A DNA stretch of 64,000 bases from positions 1,520,001 through 1,584,000 of the forward strand of contig NW_027328667.1 in assembly GCF_047496725.1 (NCBI RefSeq), in the 5' to 3' direction. This document shows positions 32,128 through 44,994 of this stretch, piece by piece (position 1 is the stretch's first letter; the number at the start of each line of letters is the position of its first letter). The translations under genes were made by a program, and so were the position numbers. Source of the DNA: Anoplolepis gracilipes. Lineage: Eukaryota; Arthropoda; Insecta; Hymenoptera; Formicidae. Under the pieces are notes generated by a model. That model saw only the letters and a program-made list of their open reading frames with translations, ran no database searches and was not told the origin of the DNA.

Positions 32128-33055
32128 TTGTCCACATTAATATTGATGATGGTCCCGATTGACTACGCTGATATTGACCACGTTGATATTGACCACCGTT
32201 CCGATTGAACACGGTCCCAATTGACCACCGTCTCGATTGACCACGTGGATACTGACTACGTTGTGATTGAACTCAGTTCCGATTGACCATAGGATTGTAG
32301 TTTCGAATGTGCAATTATACGGTTCCATATGGGTTTGCGACTTTTCGCGCGAAGCAAGGTCCAACTTATATCGCCCTGTTTCGGACGTGTAACGAAGTTT
32401 ATAAATATACGGTTCCACATGAGTTTGTTACTTTTCACGCAAAGCGAGGTTCAACCCATATTACTTGCGTTTTGGACGCGTAACGAGGTCTATAATTATA
32501 TGGTTCCATATGGGTTTGCGACTTTCTGTGCAAAGCTAGGTTCAACCCATATCGCCCCGTGCTTCGGACACGTAACAAGATCTATAATTATACTCTGCTT
32601 ACGCTTTCGATTATTCGCATGTTCATACCAGAAAATTTTATTTTGTATCATTCGGAATTGTAGTCAATCGCAACATAATTAATATCAACATGGTCAATCG
32701 GGACGGTGGTCAATCGCAACGTGGTCAATATTAACATGGTTAATCGGGACAGTAGTCAATCGCGACGTGGTCAATCAGGACGGTGGTCAATTGGAACCGT
32801 GGTCAATTGAGACCGTGGTCAATATTAACATGGTTAATCGGGACAGTAGTCAATCGCAACGTGGTCAATCGGGACGGTGGTCAATCAGGACGGTGGTCAA
32901 TTGGAACCGTGGTCAATTGAGACCGTGGTCAATCGGGACGGTGGTCAATCGGGACCATGAGCAATCGTAACGTGATCAATATCAACGTGGTCAACTGTAA
33001 CGTAGTCAATTGGGTCTTGTGGTAAATATTAATGTGGTCAAACGGTACCACTCGC
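32128..33055. mobile_element. Foldback-like element with 15-bp tandem arms (copy 1)
   Basis: The left array (32145-32300) is made of units like GTCCCGATTGACCAC. The right array (32690-33045) is made of the reverse complement, GTGGTCAATCGGGAC. The centre (32310-32620) holds about four ~92-bp repeats with GGTTCCATATGGGTTTGCGAC. Inverted termini built from tandem short units are the hallmark of Drosophila Foldback (FB) elements. No transposase is visible. Confidence 0.75.
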
Positions 33056-33877
33056 TTGCGACTAATGTAGAATGACCTTAATAAGCATTTTTAAAAGTAT
33101 ATTTTGTTTGATCAACATATGAGATTTTACAATTTTTACACGAAATTTTATATATATTACATTATTTACCAATCTTAGCTAAGGTATCTTTATGAACACG
33201 AATAAATAAACTGTAACTTATTTATTCCCGTGCATGATCTCCTTATATCAAGCTCATGGATCATATCATCTAACTGTTCAGAAAAATTAGACACGTAAGG
33301 AATATTCAAATACAAAACACTAGCCGAATTAATATCAACAGCAAAAATAGTATAATCAAATCGTTTTTATGTCCTTTTACAAATATAATCTTAAATTGTT
33401 TATGAAGTGTGTTAAAAATAAATGGCAATAGAAAACTATTGTCAATCAAGGTTCTAATAAGAGTAAGAACCTTATTATATTTTATTATAAAAATATTTGC
33501 ATTTTAGTAAGAAACACTAAAAAATTAGAAGTTACAAATAAAACGTATGCACAAATTTTTAAAATACTTTTAATACATGATACACTTTTAACATACATAG
33601 TTGCAACATTTAGTAATTATACATAATACGAAATAACTTTTTGTGTACATGGTCATGTAACATAAAAAATGTTATTGTAAATTTAACAAACAATTAAATA
33701 TGGTGCTTTTATAACAATATTGTTTGAAATATTGACAATTTTGTAATCTAGTGGTAGACTTCTAATAATTTTTTTATTTTATAACTAAACTTCGTCCGCT
33801 CCATTTTCTTCCAACATCACTCGTAAAGTCGTGAAATAAGAAAAAGCCGTCGAAATATACTAAAACATAATAATAAT

Positions 33878-33917
<40 letters not shown>

Positions 33918-33929
33918 TGGGATATTCTC

Positions 33930-33965
<36 letters not shown>
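33056..33965. other. AT-rich with microsatellites
   Basis: No open frame of note; (GT)n at 33880-33916 and (AT)n at 33936-33963, directly abutting the next foldback element. Confidence 0.5.
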
Positions 33966-33968
<3 letters not shown>

Positions 33969-34701
33969 GGTATCCCAAACTTACCGTATCACCTGTTAAT
34001 GGTGTATTCCTGAGGCCATTTGGAGACGAAAATTCTAATGCCAAAATATCAATGCTGCAATAGTCAAATGGTAAGGGTTTAAAGTTGACCAATTAGCATG
34101 ACAAACCTTCGCGCGCTCAGGCACGTCGCATATTGAAAGTGCCCCCACACTAAATTTAATTACCGACATTGAAATATTGATAAATTATGTATTTAATTTA
34201 CTGTTAAGTTATTGTTACGTAGTAATATTACTACTATTACGTAGTAATTTATTGTTATTAAAATAATTTTATAAACTTATTTCTTTTATGTTTGGTTAAT
34301 AAATTTGTTGCGCGCGGAATTACGAGGATTTTCTGTTATTGCGTTGATATTCTAATACCAAAATTTATTAACTACACATGAAAGAAATAAATTTATAAAA
34401 TTATTTTAAAAACAATAAATTACTACGTAATAGTAGTAATATTACTACGTAACAATAACTTAACAGTAAATTAAATACATAATTTATCAATATTTCAATG
34501 TCGGTAATTAAATTTAGTGTGGGGGCACTTTCAATATGCGACGTGCCTGAGCGCGCAAAGGTTTGTCATGCTAATTGGTCAACTTTAAACCCTTACCATT
34601 TGACTATTGCAGCATTGACATTTTGGCATTAGAATTTTTGTCTCTAAATGGCCTCAGGAATACACCATTAACAGGTGATACGGTAAGTCTGGGACACCCT
34701 G
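33966..34701. mobile_element. Foldback MITE, ~345-bp arms
   Basis: CAGGGTATCCC at the left and GGGACACCCTG at the right, in TA runs. The arms (33966-34312 and 34360-34701) are nearly perfect complements. A loop of ~47 bases contains GCGCGCGGAATTACG. It would fold into a very long hairpin. No coding capacity. Confidence 0.9.
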
Positions 34702-35224
34702 TATATATACTTACACACACGTGCACGTATGCACGCGTACGCACACATGCACGCGCGCGAAATCTGTCCAACATCTCTCCGTGGTGCGCATCGGATAAAG
34801 CTAATGTTGGTGGTAACAGGCACAAAAATGTATAGGTCACTTTAATATGTCATAAGTTCGCGAAAAAAAATCGTATTGATCTCAATTTTTTTGAATTTGC
34901 AAGGAAAAATCCAAATTTTACAATAATTATTATAATACTTGTGAAAAAAATTCATTCCATTCCGTAGAGTGTGTCAAACTGTGCAAATTTTCTGAGACAA
35001 AACACGTCCTTACTTTTAAGAAAAAGACGGAAAGGGGGAAGAAAAAATTCAAAATCTGACAAATGCTTCTTAAAATATAGGCTTTAACCTACAAAATAAA
35101 AAAAAAAATTTTAAATACGACAATTTTTCGTAGAGTTGTAATTATCTAAAGTTATGTGATATTTTGGTATAAATTTTTGTTGCGATAATTTTGTTGCCCA
35201 GTGTATACACACATATATATATTG

Positions 35225-35894
35225 TATATATTGGTCGGTTATCTTGCGAATCGATGATTTTATTGAAAAATGTTTCAGACAAACGTTGCATGGTTTGAAG
35301 GGGGACATAAGATGGAAAAAAAGTTGCAGTATTTTGACACAAAATACAAGATAACTTGTAAAATATTCAATTTTTCGATTATCTTACCTTAATATTTTTA
35401 TGCACAGAATAATGAGACGAATCAATTGGTGTAAAGAAAACACATAGTTATCTTTAAGAAAAAATCTGAATTTGCAACTAGCAGTTACATATTTTTACTT
35501 TAACATAATTATGTGTTTTCTTTACACTAATTGATACGTCTCATTATTCTGTGTTTAAAAGTATTAGGGTAAGATACTTGAAAAATGAATATTTTACGAG
35601 ATATCTTGTATTTTATGTCAAAATATTGCAACTTTTAAGTCTCAAAAAATACTTTATTATAAGTGTTTTGGAAAGCTCTCGAGGTAAGCTACAAGAATAT
35701 GTAATAAAAAATAGGGAGTGCCATTTAAAAAAATTGAGGTGACCTTCACGTGACCTTCAAATGATTATCCAAGGTCAAACCAATGGCATCATCTTATAGC
35801 CCCTTTGAAACCATGCAACACATGTCTGAACCATTTTTCGATATTTCGCTTAGTTTACGAGAAAATTGACCGTATTGTTTAAAATGGGTCACCC
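35225..35894. mobile_element. Foldback element, left end lost
   Basis: Palindromic about ~35470: ATTATTCTGTG and AACACATAATTATG motifs occur in both orientations. The right end is GGTCACCCTG (35885-35894); the left CAGGGTG is degenerate. Related arms recur at 36075-36320, 52700-53030, 61990-62360 and 62560-63060. The preceding 34702-35224 has no feature I can support beyond an (AC)n-like run at 34710. Confidence 0.65.
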
Positions 35895-36534
35895 TGTATA
35901 TACACAGAGTGGAACAGTAACGCTGTCCACCTGAAATATCTCCGCTATTTTTAGAGATATGAAAATATTGTAATTACGAAAGTTGTACGGCATCAAGAGA
36001 GCTATAATATGTTAGCACTAATTTTTTTTAGGTGGAGGCGCTTCGAAGATTTCAAGGTCAATCTCGTTTTTTTAAATCAGACACTTTATATATTATTGCA
36101 TATTATTGTAGTTTATCTCAAGAGCTTTTCAAAACATTTATGATAAAGTATTTTTCGAGTTATGAGACTTGAAAGTCACAGTATTTTGAATTAAAATGCA
36201 TAATATCTTGTAAAATATTCATTTCTCGATAATCTTACCTTAATACTTTTTTTAATAGAATAATAAAAGAAATCAATTTGTGTAAAGAAAACACATAGTT
36301 GTCTTAAATAAAAAATACGTAACTGCTCGTTGCAAATTCATATTTTGCTAGTCGCACGCATAGTAACCGTGTAATAGTGGGCTGTCTCTTCTCGCTGTGC
36401 TCGTAGCAACCGCGTGACAACGGACTGTCTCTTTTCGCAGAGTGGGCTGGTTTTTTTCGTCACGTGCTAATACTCGCACGAATTGGTTGATTTTTTAAAA
36501 TTAATATACATATATGTATATATACAGGGTGTCC
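35895..36534. other. Repeat fragments, no gene
   Basis: Contains a partial arm of the 35225-35894 family (36070-36320) and otherwise unrecognised sequence. Confidence 0.45.
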
Positions 36535-37467
36535 CAGAACAACCTTTCGTCCGTAAAATGACGTATTCCTGACACAATTTTAAGACAATTTTTCCTTTAT
36601 CAAAATTTGATTTGAAGCTTAGTTTTTGAGTTATAAGCAAAAATAGTTAGCAAATCACACGTCGAGTACAGAAGGCAGATAGAAACGGCGCGGCACACCG
36701 CGAGCGCGGGCGCAGCTGACCGTTCGACGAGTGATTACCGCCGCATGAGTCGCTAACTATTTTATCTTATAGCATAAAATTATGCTTTAAATAAAATTTT
36801 GGTAAAGAAAAAAATGTCTTATAATTACGTCAGGAATGTGTTCCTTAAAATAACGTTGGACGCTGCGATCAGCTGATTGCTACACGCGATGTGTCTCTCA
36901 GCTGAGCCGGAAAATCAATATATCGATCAGTCTGAAGTCGTTGACGACAATGTCGATGACAATCGAAGGAGCGTCGCCGTCGCGGAGGCGGGTATTTCTC
37001 TCTCTCTCTCTTTCTTTCACTCACTCTGTTCCTTTTACGCACACACTCAGACATACACACATCGCGTGTAGCAATCAGCTGATCGCAGCGTTCGACGGCC
37101 GGTGATTCGGAGCAACTTTTGGTCATTAAAGTAATGTTATTTTAAGGAACATGTATTCCTGACGTAATTATAAGACATTTTCTTTTTTACCAAAATTTTA
37201 TTTAAAGCATAATTTTATGCTATAAGATAAAATAGTTAGCGACTCATGTGGCGGTAATCACCCGTTGGACGGTTAGCTGCGCCCGCGCTCGCGGTGCGCC
37301 GCGCCGCTCCTGCCTGCCTTCTATACTTGACGCGTGATTTGCTAACTATTTTTGCTTATAACACAAAAACTACGCTTCAAATCAAATTTTGATAAAGGAA
37401 AAATTGTCTTAGAATTGTGTCAGAAATACGTCATTTTACGGACGGAAGGTTGTTCTGGGACACCCTG
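36535..37467. mobile_element. Foldback MITE, 933 bp
   Basis: CAGGGTGTCCCAGAACAACC pairs with the right end GGTTGTTCTGGGACACCCTG, in TA runs. The arms continue through CTAACTATTT and GCAATCAGCTGAT. The centre (36900-37060) has a CTCTCTCT run. Both arms carry the same GC-rich segments. Confidence 0.85.
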
Positions 37468-37512
37468 TATATTAATTTTAAAAAATATATTGTATATATA
37501 TATACAATATAT

Positions 37513-39564
37513 TGTGACGATTTTTTCGGGTGATCAAGATGGGAGAACGAACGGGAGAGTGAAATTTCGTATGTGAATCGTTGTCAAAAAAAGCGAAATG
37601 ACATAGGCACGTGCCGATTCGGGAACGAGGGTGACAGGGTTCCGGGCGCGGCGTGGCGGGCGGGAGAAGTGACGTGAGATACAAACCCTGAACGCCAGAC
37701 GCGGTCTTTCACGCGCCAGTTTGCTAAAGGTCGCGAAGGTCGCAAATCGCCACTAAAAATTCTCCGTCCGTCATGGTTGGCTAGCCCATCTAACGGTAAA
37801 GGGGCGGGGCGTACAGGAGAGTAATATTTCCTGAGAGATAGGGACACTAAATATGTTCGAGGGGGACCTCCTTCGTAGAAAGAACACGGTTTCTGGTATA
37901 AATAATAGACAAACTTTATTAGACAAAACGGCTCCAAGAGTCGTGATGAGAATAGAAAAAGAAAGAGTACGCTTGAACACTCTTCTCGGTAACAAAATGT
38001 ATATGATAGAGACACGGGATAATTACGTAGCGGCGTTATGAGCTGTTACAGCAAGACAAAAGTGCGTACAACTGTAAGCGCGAAAACAATATGGTGTTGC
38101 GCGAGGTTTTCGGCCTATCGCTTGATTTAACACAGCTACGAGGCGCCGCGAACGAGCGCACACGCCATGGCGTGACACGTCGACAGCTCGCGCCTCCGAC
38201 AGCCGATCGCTCACGTGCGGGCGAGTCGCAAGATAAAACGCACGGCGAGACTGATGGTCGAGAATCGACGCCCTCTTCTAAAGCGCGTATCGCGCGCTCC
38301 GCCAACGATAATTCGAATGGTACTCACCCCTCGCTGTCAAGGAAGGAGGCTGGTTTTCCTTCGAGCCACCTCGCTAATTACGCACACGACAACAACACAG
38401 ATCTTCCGAGAGGAGTAACTCTCACACCCACACTTTCACACGTATTCACGAACACATTCGATTACAGGATCGTCCCCGACGACCGATACGATCGGCGGAC
38501 AATCGACAGCACTTTCTGAGCAGGAGGAATCATACAATTCCACTCGGCGACAATTTTGACATGAAGAACGACACGATACACAAAAAATGTGTTGAACAGA
38601 ACACGCCGGCCCGCGGAGAAGGTAAACGAGTATATCGGGTAAAGTTGATGGACGATTCTATGTCGTCTCTTGACTGCGGTCGCACTCTATCTCTTCGAAG
38701 CACAAAAAGAAATCACCAAATTAACGCGAACACCGCGCCCGAGCCAGAGGGATCAATACGCAAACCGTATCGGTGGTGGCGTATAACACGGTACAATTAA
38801 CACGCAAAAAGTAGCCGGGCAGCTCACCAGTAATCTCGCTGTGCTGATCTTCGTAATGTTGTCTCGATTGCCGTTTCGCACGTACCGAGCGTCCGCGATA
38901 ATCTATCTCGATCTTTCCGTCAACCTCTCTATAAATCTCCTGATCGTTCCACCATTCGCATTAACGAGGAGGAGGGGTATCGGGTTTCTACCCTGCGCGT
39001 TCGGAATTTGAATATGCGTATGGACGTATCAGGCGCTCGCGCCCTCGCGTCTCGTGCGGCCTCGTGCTACGATAATTTTGTCGTCACCGATTTATCGGAG
39101 CGATTCCCGTCGGCGGGGTTGTCTGTTGTCTCCGCCATTTTTCTTCTCTCTGGTGGAAGGTGTGGTTGTTCCGGACGTCTGGAACGATTCTTCGGCTAGT
39201 GGCGGGGTGCCTATGGCGCTCTTTGTCGCCGGCCGGTCCTGCTGCGCTGGGCCGATTTTCTGATCTTCCGCGAGGTGGCCGACCCTTGTTTTCGTCGGTG
39301 CTCGGTTTGCGACTTTCGCTGCCTATTGTGTTTCTTCTTGCTATTATTCTAATTCTTTTGTTATTCCTTCGTCGTCACCGGTGATTTATGACACCCGTAA
39401 AACATAATATTGACAATGATTAATAATAACTTTTATAACCGGACGCGCTCGCCTCCTCGGGAATCGCAGTAGGGCTCTCGATATCTTGACCGGCGCGGCC
39501 GCTCGGTTTACGCCTCGCGATTGTTTTTAACGGGGTGGACGCCCGTTGTGACGGCAACGTCACA
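37513..39564 (+). mobile_element. Long solo LTR (family B, 2,052 bp), TSD ATAT
   Basis: Starts TGTGACGATTTTTTCGGG and ends GGCAACGTCACA, with ATAT on both sides. It is GC-rich relative to its surroundings. The many short open frames on both strands within it show no recognisable protein. Orientation is not established; the plus strand is nominal. Confidence 0.75.
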
Positions 39565-39573
39565 ATATATATA

Positions 39574-40096
39574 CAGAGTGTCTCAAAATGACCGTATCAC
39601 CTCTCGGGTGCAGGTAGAGCGGGTTAAATGAAATAGAAAAGTCCTGTACCTTTTTGCGATTTTCAAAATAATTATTGAGAAATTAATTTACGAAGATCGG
39701 AAAATCTGGCGCGAGTATCAGGCCGCTGCAAGAAAGATGGCGAGAAGGACGGCCTACCACAAAAAAGATGGCGAGAAAAACGGCCCACCGCTAGGCCGGT
39801 CGCTAAATAATAATCGCTAATCTATTGTTCTTATCAACTCTTCTCGTCTATACCTCTGGTAACCGCGAGGCAATGGCGCCTATTTACGCCGCGCGCGCTT
39901 AGCGACCGTCCTTAGGATCGTCCTTCTCGCCATCTTTTTTGCAGCGGCCTGATACTCGCGCCAGATTTGCCGATCTTTGTAAATTAATTTCTCAATAATT
40001 ATTCCGAAAATCGCAAAATGGTACAGGACTTTTCTATTCCATTTAACCCGCTCTACCTGCACTCGAGAGATGATACGGTCATTCTGAGACACCCTG
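39574..40096. mobile_element. Foldback MITE, 523 bp
   Basis: CAGAGTGTCTCAAAATGACC at the left pairs with GGTCATTCTGAGACACCCTG at the right. The loop includes GCGCGCGCTTAGCGACCG. Truncated relatives lie at 57612-57913 and 61673-61897. A (TA)n run follows. Confidence 0.85.
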
Positions 40097-40099
40097 TAT

Positions 40100-40485
40100 A
40101 TATATATATATATATATATACATATATTATAACTTATAACTAATATATACAATATAATATATTGTAAAACTTAAGTAATAGCTCCATACAATTTTTAAAA
40201 AACATTACAAAAAAGGCATAAAGGAGCTTGAAAATAAAGGATTCTTAACTAAAGTCAAGTTATTCATAAAATAAATATAATTAAATCAGAACAAATTAAT
40301 TGAGTAACATTGTCACAATAATATAATCGAATAAAGAATAATAATAATTATAAAGCATCTGCTCAATACAAGGTAAAAAGGTTTAAAATATAAATAAATA
40401 TGAATAGAGATGGTATAAAACATATAATCAAAACAAATTAGGAGAATTTTTAATAAACATAAATATAAATAAAAATAAAAATAAC
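40100..40485. other. AT-rich flank of the Penelope-like element
   Basis: No open frame; probably 3' LTR sequence of the minus-strand Penelope-like element. Confidence 0.35.
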
Positions 40486-40525
40486 GGCGGACGTTTCGAC
40501 CCAATCATTCAGGTCATCTTCAGCG
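40486..40525 (-). ncRNA. Hammerhead-ribozyme-like core near Penelope end
   Basis: On the minus strand: CTGAAGA, one extra T, a stem GACC/GGTC with a 10-base loop, then GAAACG. It lies ~0.6 kb downstream of the Penelope ORF. It fits the CUGANGA...GAAA core with one extra base; a possible ACG/CGT stem III follows. Activity is uncertain. Confidence 0.35.
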
Positions 40526-41104
40526 CAAAAATTAACTTAGTTTCTACACGGTTATATAAAGAAAAAACTGACGTTATACAAAGACCGAAAGTTAAGTACA
40601 ATTTGCTGTAACAGAGACGCGAAGAACGCATAATACCGAGGATTAATAACTGCTCGCAAATGCCAAGGTGGAGACGCAACGAACATATATTGACGAGAAT
40701 GTAAATGTAGGCAACATATTTTTTTTCAGATAGTGTAATTGATCCTCTCTAGTTCGATAGTTAGAGAGATCAATTTTTTAAAAAAATTGTCATATTTCTG
40801 GAAACAAAGTTCTAAGAATTAATCGTTTTGAATGAAATAAGTTAATCTTATTAGCAGATTAGGCACGATCTTTGAGATTTTTTTCATTAACATTCTAATG
40901 ATTAATTAATTCAAACGGTTAGCGTATTATGATTAAATGACAAAAATCTTTTTTCTCTTACAAGGCGTTGCAGTTCGGTCGACATTCCAGCTTCTAATAT
41001 GTGGAAAACAAACTCCTTGATTTTTTAATAACATGGTATCGCGTTAAAAACCAAAACAATAATGTTCCTCCGATGCTTCAACCTTCTTATATATAACTCA
41101 GTCA

Positions 41105-42736
41105 CTAGTTTAGAATTTTCTTAATAATATTATTGTAAATGTCAGGTAGGTTATCTGTGTCGATTTGTAAATTCAAACTGTTTTCTTGTTTTTTAATGTG
41201 TATCATCTCCGAGATCAAGAGCTTATTATAATATGATTCATTATCAAGAACAATAACTTCATCCCATTTCGTGATTGTAATTTAGTTTATGATCCGTGAT
41301 GAACGATTTTACGGATGTGTTTTTGTTAATATGCTTTCGGTGTTCGGCAATTCTAGTCTTCAATTTTCTCCCCGTTTGCCCCACGTAAGATGCACTGCAA
41401 TCTTTACACTCAATTTTGTAGACTACATTGGTATTGCTGGATTTAGGAATGGTATCTTTGTGAACTTTAATAAATCTATTAAGTTTATTAATGCTATAGA
41501 ATGAGGCAACAGTATTATATTCTCTAATGTAATTGTTGAAGTTATTTGTTAAACCAGGTAGATAGGGGACGGGAAAATATGAAATCTTTCCTCTTCCTTT
41601 TTCATTTAGTTTTATTTTTGATAATGTTTTTTTATGGAGAAATTTTAATCGCTGGTTTATTGTGTCGAATATTAATTTTTTAGGGTAACCATTCTCAAGT
41701 AATGTATTAATGGTGTTATGTAAATTTTTTTGGAGAAATTTAGGATGGGATAGTAGGAATGCCCGGTCGACTAGTCCAATAATTGTTTCCTTTTTTTGGC
41801 AAAACGGGTGTTGAGAAAAAAAGTTGAGATATCTACCCGAATATAAACTCTTATGATACCAGTCTGTAATGATCCTCTCTTTTTTATTATTGATAAGGGT
41901 GATGTCTAAGAAGTTCAATTTGTTATCTTTCTCTAATTCTAATGTGAACTGCAATCTCAGGTGCAATGAATTAAATATTGTGAGTGTGTTGTTCACAAAT
42001 TTCGCAGAGGCTGCTAAAACAATGTCATCAACATATCTGAAATAGAATGGAGGAGAAAAACTCAAAGATTGCTAGGCTCTAGACTCCAAATCTTGTAAGA
42101 CGATATCAGCTATTATGGGGGATAGAGGGGAATCCATAGGGGTACCAAATGTTTGATGATATATGGAATTGTTGAACTTAAAAAATGTAGAGTTGAGAAT
42201 CATTGCAACCCCATGAATTCTGATCTTGGTAACTGACAATTATCCTCTATTAAATGCCACCTGTTAGAAACACTTCCCAAGGCCAAATCAATAGGGATAT
42301 TCGTAAAAAAAGATATAACATCTAGAGAAATAAATACGTGATCTTCAGAGAAGTCAATATCAGAAATTTTTTGCACTAGTTCAATACTATTATCTATGTG
42401 GCTAAATGGGAGAGGAAAATTCATTTTCATTATATTGTGTAAGAAACATGCTAGGTCATATAACGGTGTATGAATAGAGGAAACTATAAGTCTATACGGA
42501 TAATTTTCTTTGTGGATCTTAGGGAGTCCGTATGCTCTGGGAAGAGAACCCTCACTAAATAAAAGCGAGCGATAGCAATTTAAAGAGATGTAATTTTTGT
42601 CTTTCCATCTCTTCAATAGGTCATGAAGATTGGAAATAATTTTATTAATTGGTTCTTTTTTAATAATTGTATAAGTATCTTTATCGCTAAGTAACGTTTC
42701 AATTTTATTAAGGTAATCGTTCCTGTCCAAAGCCAC
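41105..42736 (-). pseudogene. Penelope-like retroelement: RT plus GIY-YIG endonuclease
   Basis: From 42736 the RT fingers and palm are readable: LPRAYGLPKIHK, HVFISLDVISFFTNIP, a GTPMDSPLSPIIAD segment (frameshift near 42205), a TAG near 42073, then FRYVDDIVL (catalytic YVDD, ~42035). The thumb follows (LDITLINNKK, IIGLVDRAFLLSHPKF). The C-terminal GIY-YIG nuclease starts at VVYKIECKDCSASYVGQTGR and KTRIAEHRKHI. A frameshift near 41260 leads to the true end at TAG 41107-41105. Penelope-like elements prime at nicks cut by this nuclease. The N-terminus before 42736 is not found. Confidence 0.9.
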
Positions 42737-42833
42737 TGTGACGTTACCTTATCGGCTCGGGTAAGAATAAGGTCCGGGTTATTTTTTAGGAAAGTGTTAG
42801 TATATTGTATAATATATATATTGTATAATATAT

Positions 42834-43082
42834 TTATAACCAGTATATTATTATATTTTTACTTACCTTTACGTACCTGATGAGACAATCAATTATTGCG
42901 CGGTACATTTCCGGAACTATTTCCGATATCAATTGTTTTGATATTTTAAACAGATATTTTAAACTGGTAAAGGAATCGCCAGTTGCAAGAAATCGTAAAG
43001 TTATAGCTAATCTTTCCTCAGCTAGGATTGTTTTTCGAAAAGTCGTATAATTTTTCGATATTTTGCTTTTAATGACATTCAA
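42834..43082 (-). pseudogene. PIF/Harbinger (HARBI1-type) transposase exon
   Basis: The pattern ILAEERLAITLRFLATGDSF then LKYLFKISKQLISEIVPEMY is typical of the N-terminal region of Harbinger nucleases. It ends at a perfect donor AAAG|GTAAGT (42867). The catalytic DDE exons are absent. A fragment only. Confidence 0.8.
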
Positions 43083-43579
43083 AGGAAAAATAAAATCATT
43101 TTAATTGACCACTTCTAAAAACTTTTTTATTTTTTCTTATATATTGTTAGAAAAAATGTTTCAGAAAAAAATTGTATGGTATTTCAAGCTATAAGATTGT
43201 GCCAAGAGTAATAATTAAAACTACTAAAATGAAAAAATGCAAAAATTCGATACTTTTTTTACCTCCTCAAATCGTAATATGGCACGAACAAAAAATAATT
43301 TTGTGTTACGAATGAACTACTTTCTACTTGCACAAGTTTCTGAATTTTCTGAATTTCCGGCCGAAAGCCCCTCTTGCACCTCCCCCCCCCCCATGTGCGT
43401 ACGTGCGTGCGTATATTATATGTGTGAAAATATTGTTTCATCTTTTCAGAAATACACCCATAATATGTAAAATGGTTTAGTTAAAGCAGAGAATAAATTC
43501 TATTTAACTGTTTGTGATTAAAATAGAAAATATTTTGAATTTTTAATAAAAAAAACTACTATTGCAATGTATCCAATAA

Positions 43580-44266
43580 TCGTTATTGGCCTCGTGGACA
43601 GAGCTTTCTCTTTATCATACCCAAAATTCCACACAAAAAACTTTGACCTCATTGTCAGAATTCTCTTAGACAATTGTTATCCGCTTAATTTGATTTTTAA
43701 CGTTATCAATTAACGTGTAAAATATTTAACTAATAAACGTGATTTCATCAAGGACACGACAAGCGAGAATTCCTCCTCATTTTTCACTGTACCTTACTTA
43801 CCTAACGTCACAGAACAGTTTAGGAATATTACAAAGAATTTTAAAATTGTCTTTTTTTAGTTTGAACAAACTTAACAGTTTAATTAAGGTGCATAAGGAT
43901 AGCATACCTAAGTATTGTAAAACTAACGTTGTATACAAGATCAATTGTTCTCATTGTGATGCAACTTATATGGGTTAAACTTTGAGAATGCTTAAAACAA
44001 GGATTTCGGAGCATAAATCACAAATTAAAAGAAATACGAATAACCGTTCTGTTATTACTAATCATAGGCTTTTGTATGACCACAATTTTGGTTGGAATAA
44101 CGTAAAGATATTAGACAAAGATCCATTCTATAATAAAAGATTGATCTTGGAAATGGTGTTTATAAAAAGGCAAAAATATGGATTAAATTTACAAACAGAC
44201 GCAGAAAATTTACCGACATTATATCATGACATAATAAATAAGCTTCCAAAAATCTCAAAGTCATGA
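43580..44266 (+). pseudogene. Second Penelope-like fragment (thumb and GIY-YIG)
   Basis: Begins in the RT thumb (GLVDRAFSLSYPKF), loses and regains frame around 43740, and continues through NKLNSLIKVHKDSIPK into GIY-YIG (NVVYKINCSHCDATYMG). A TAA at 43976-43978 stands where the other copy has a Gln codon. It ends KLPKISKS and TGA at 44264-44266. It lies in opposite orientation to the copy at 41105-42736, ~0.8 kb away, and is clearly divergent from it. Confidence 0.85.
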
Positions 44267-44716
44267 ACTTGTATATAAACGAGTCTACCTCATCAAATGT
44301 TTGACAATAATCGATCGAAACAAGAACTAAACTGTCGTTCCTAAGAGAAAAAACTTTTCGCGGAACCGTCTAATATTGTAAGTACAGTAATAATCTTATG
44401 TACAGTTTGGTTACTTGCTTCATATCTAAAAATTTTTTTTTACACACATAAAGAAACCCGTCTTTTCCATCATTCTAGGACTTAACGGGTATTGAGATCG
44501 AATCACTAAGCTTCTATTTTTATTAAATCCAACAAATGATTCTCCTTAGTTCATCAACTGTGGAGGTTTATTTGATTAACATCTGCAAATTTCCTTTGTA
44601 TGCGAAGTTATAAATTGCGTCCGCTCGAATTTCAATCACGATCTTTAAAAAAATTATGTAAATTTAGATTTACGTTTATTCTATTTCTATATTTAATTGA
44701 ACATAGTATACATATT

Positions 44717-44754
44717 GCGCTGAAGAAGGCTCAAAGTGGAAGCCGAAACGTTTG
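44717..44754 (+). ncRNA. Hammerhead-ribozyme-like core after Penelope fragment
   Basis: CTGAAGA, an extra A, a GGCT/AGCC stem, then GAAACG, ~450 bases downstream of the second Penelope ORF and on the same strand. Same arrangement as at 40486-40525. Stem III is not convincing. Confidence 0.35.
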
Positions 44755-44994
44755 TTACTCAATTTTTAATATTGTTCACTTATCAGTTCTAACATACAAG
44801 TGATTTATCGTTTTATATTTTATACTTTGACTTATTGAATTATATACTCTAACTCTTTATTGTAATATGGTTTGAATTGACTTACATTCTTACTCTCTAT
44901 GATTAATTTTTAAATACTAATATTAAAAAATACTATACTTAATCATGCTTAAAAATACTATACTTAATAAATACTATAATTAAACATATTATGA

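Noticed and set aside
33877..34092. Frames over the (GT)n/(AT)n run and foldback arm
   Set aside because: The same words appear in the opposite arm at 34575-34835; this is a repeat artefact.
37584..39384. Several 60-140-codon frames in the family B LTR
   Set aside because: Open on both strands in GC-rich sequence, with no recognisable motif and no second copy to support them.
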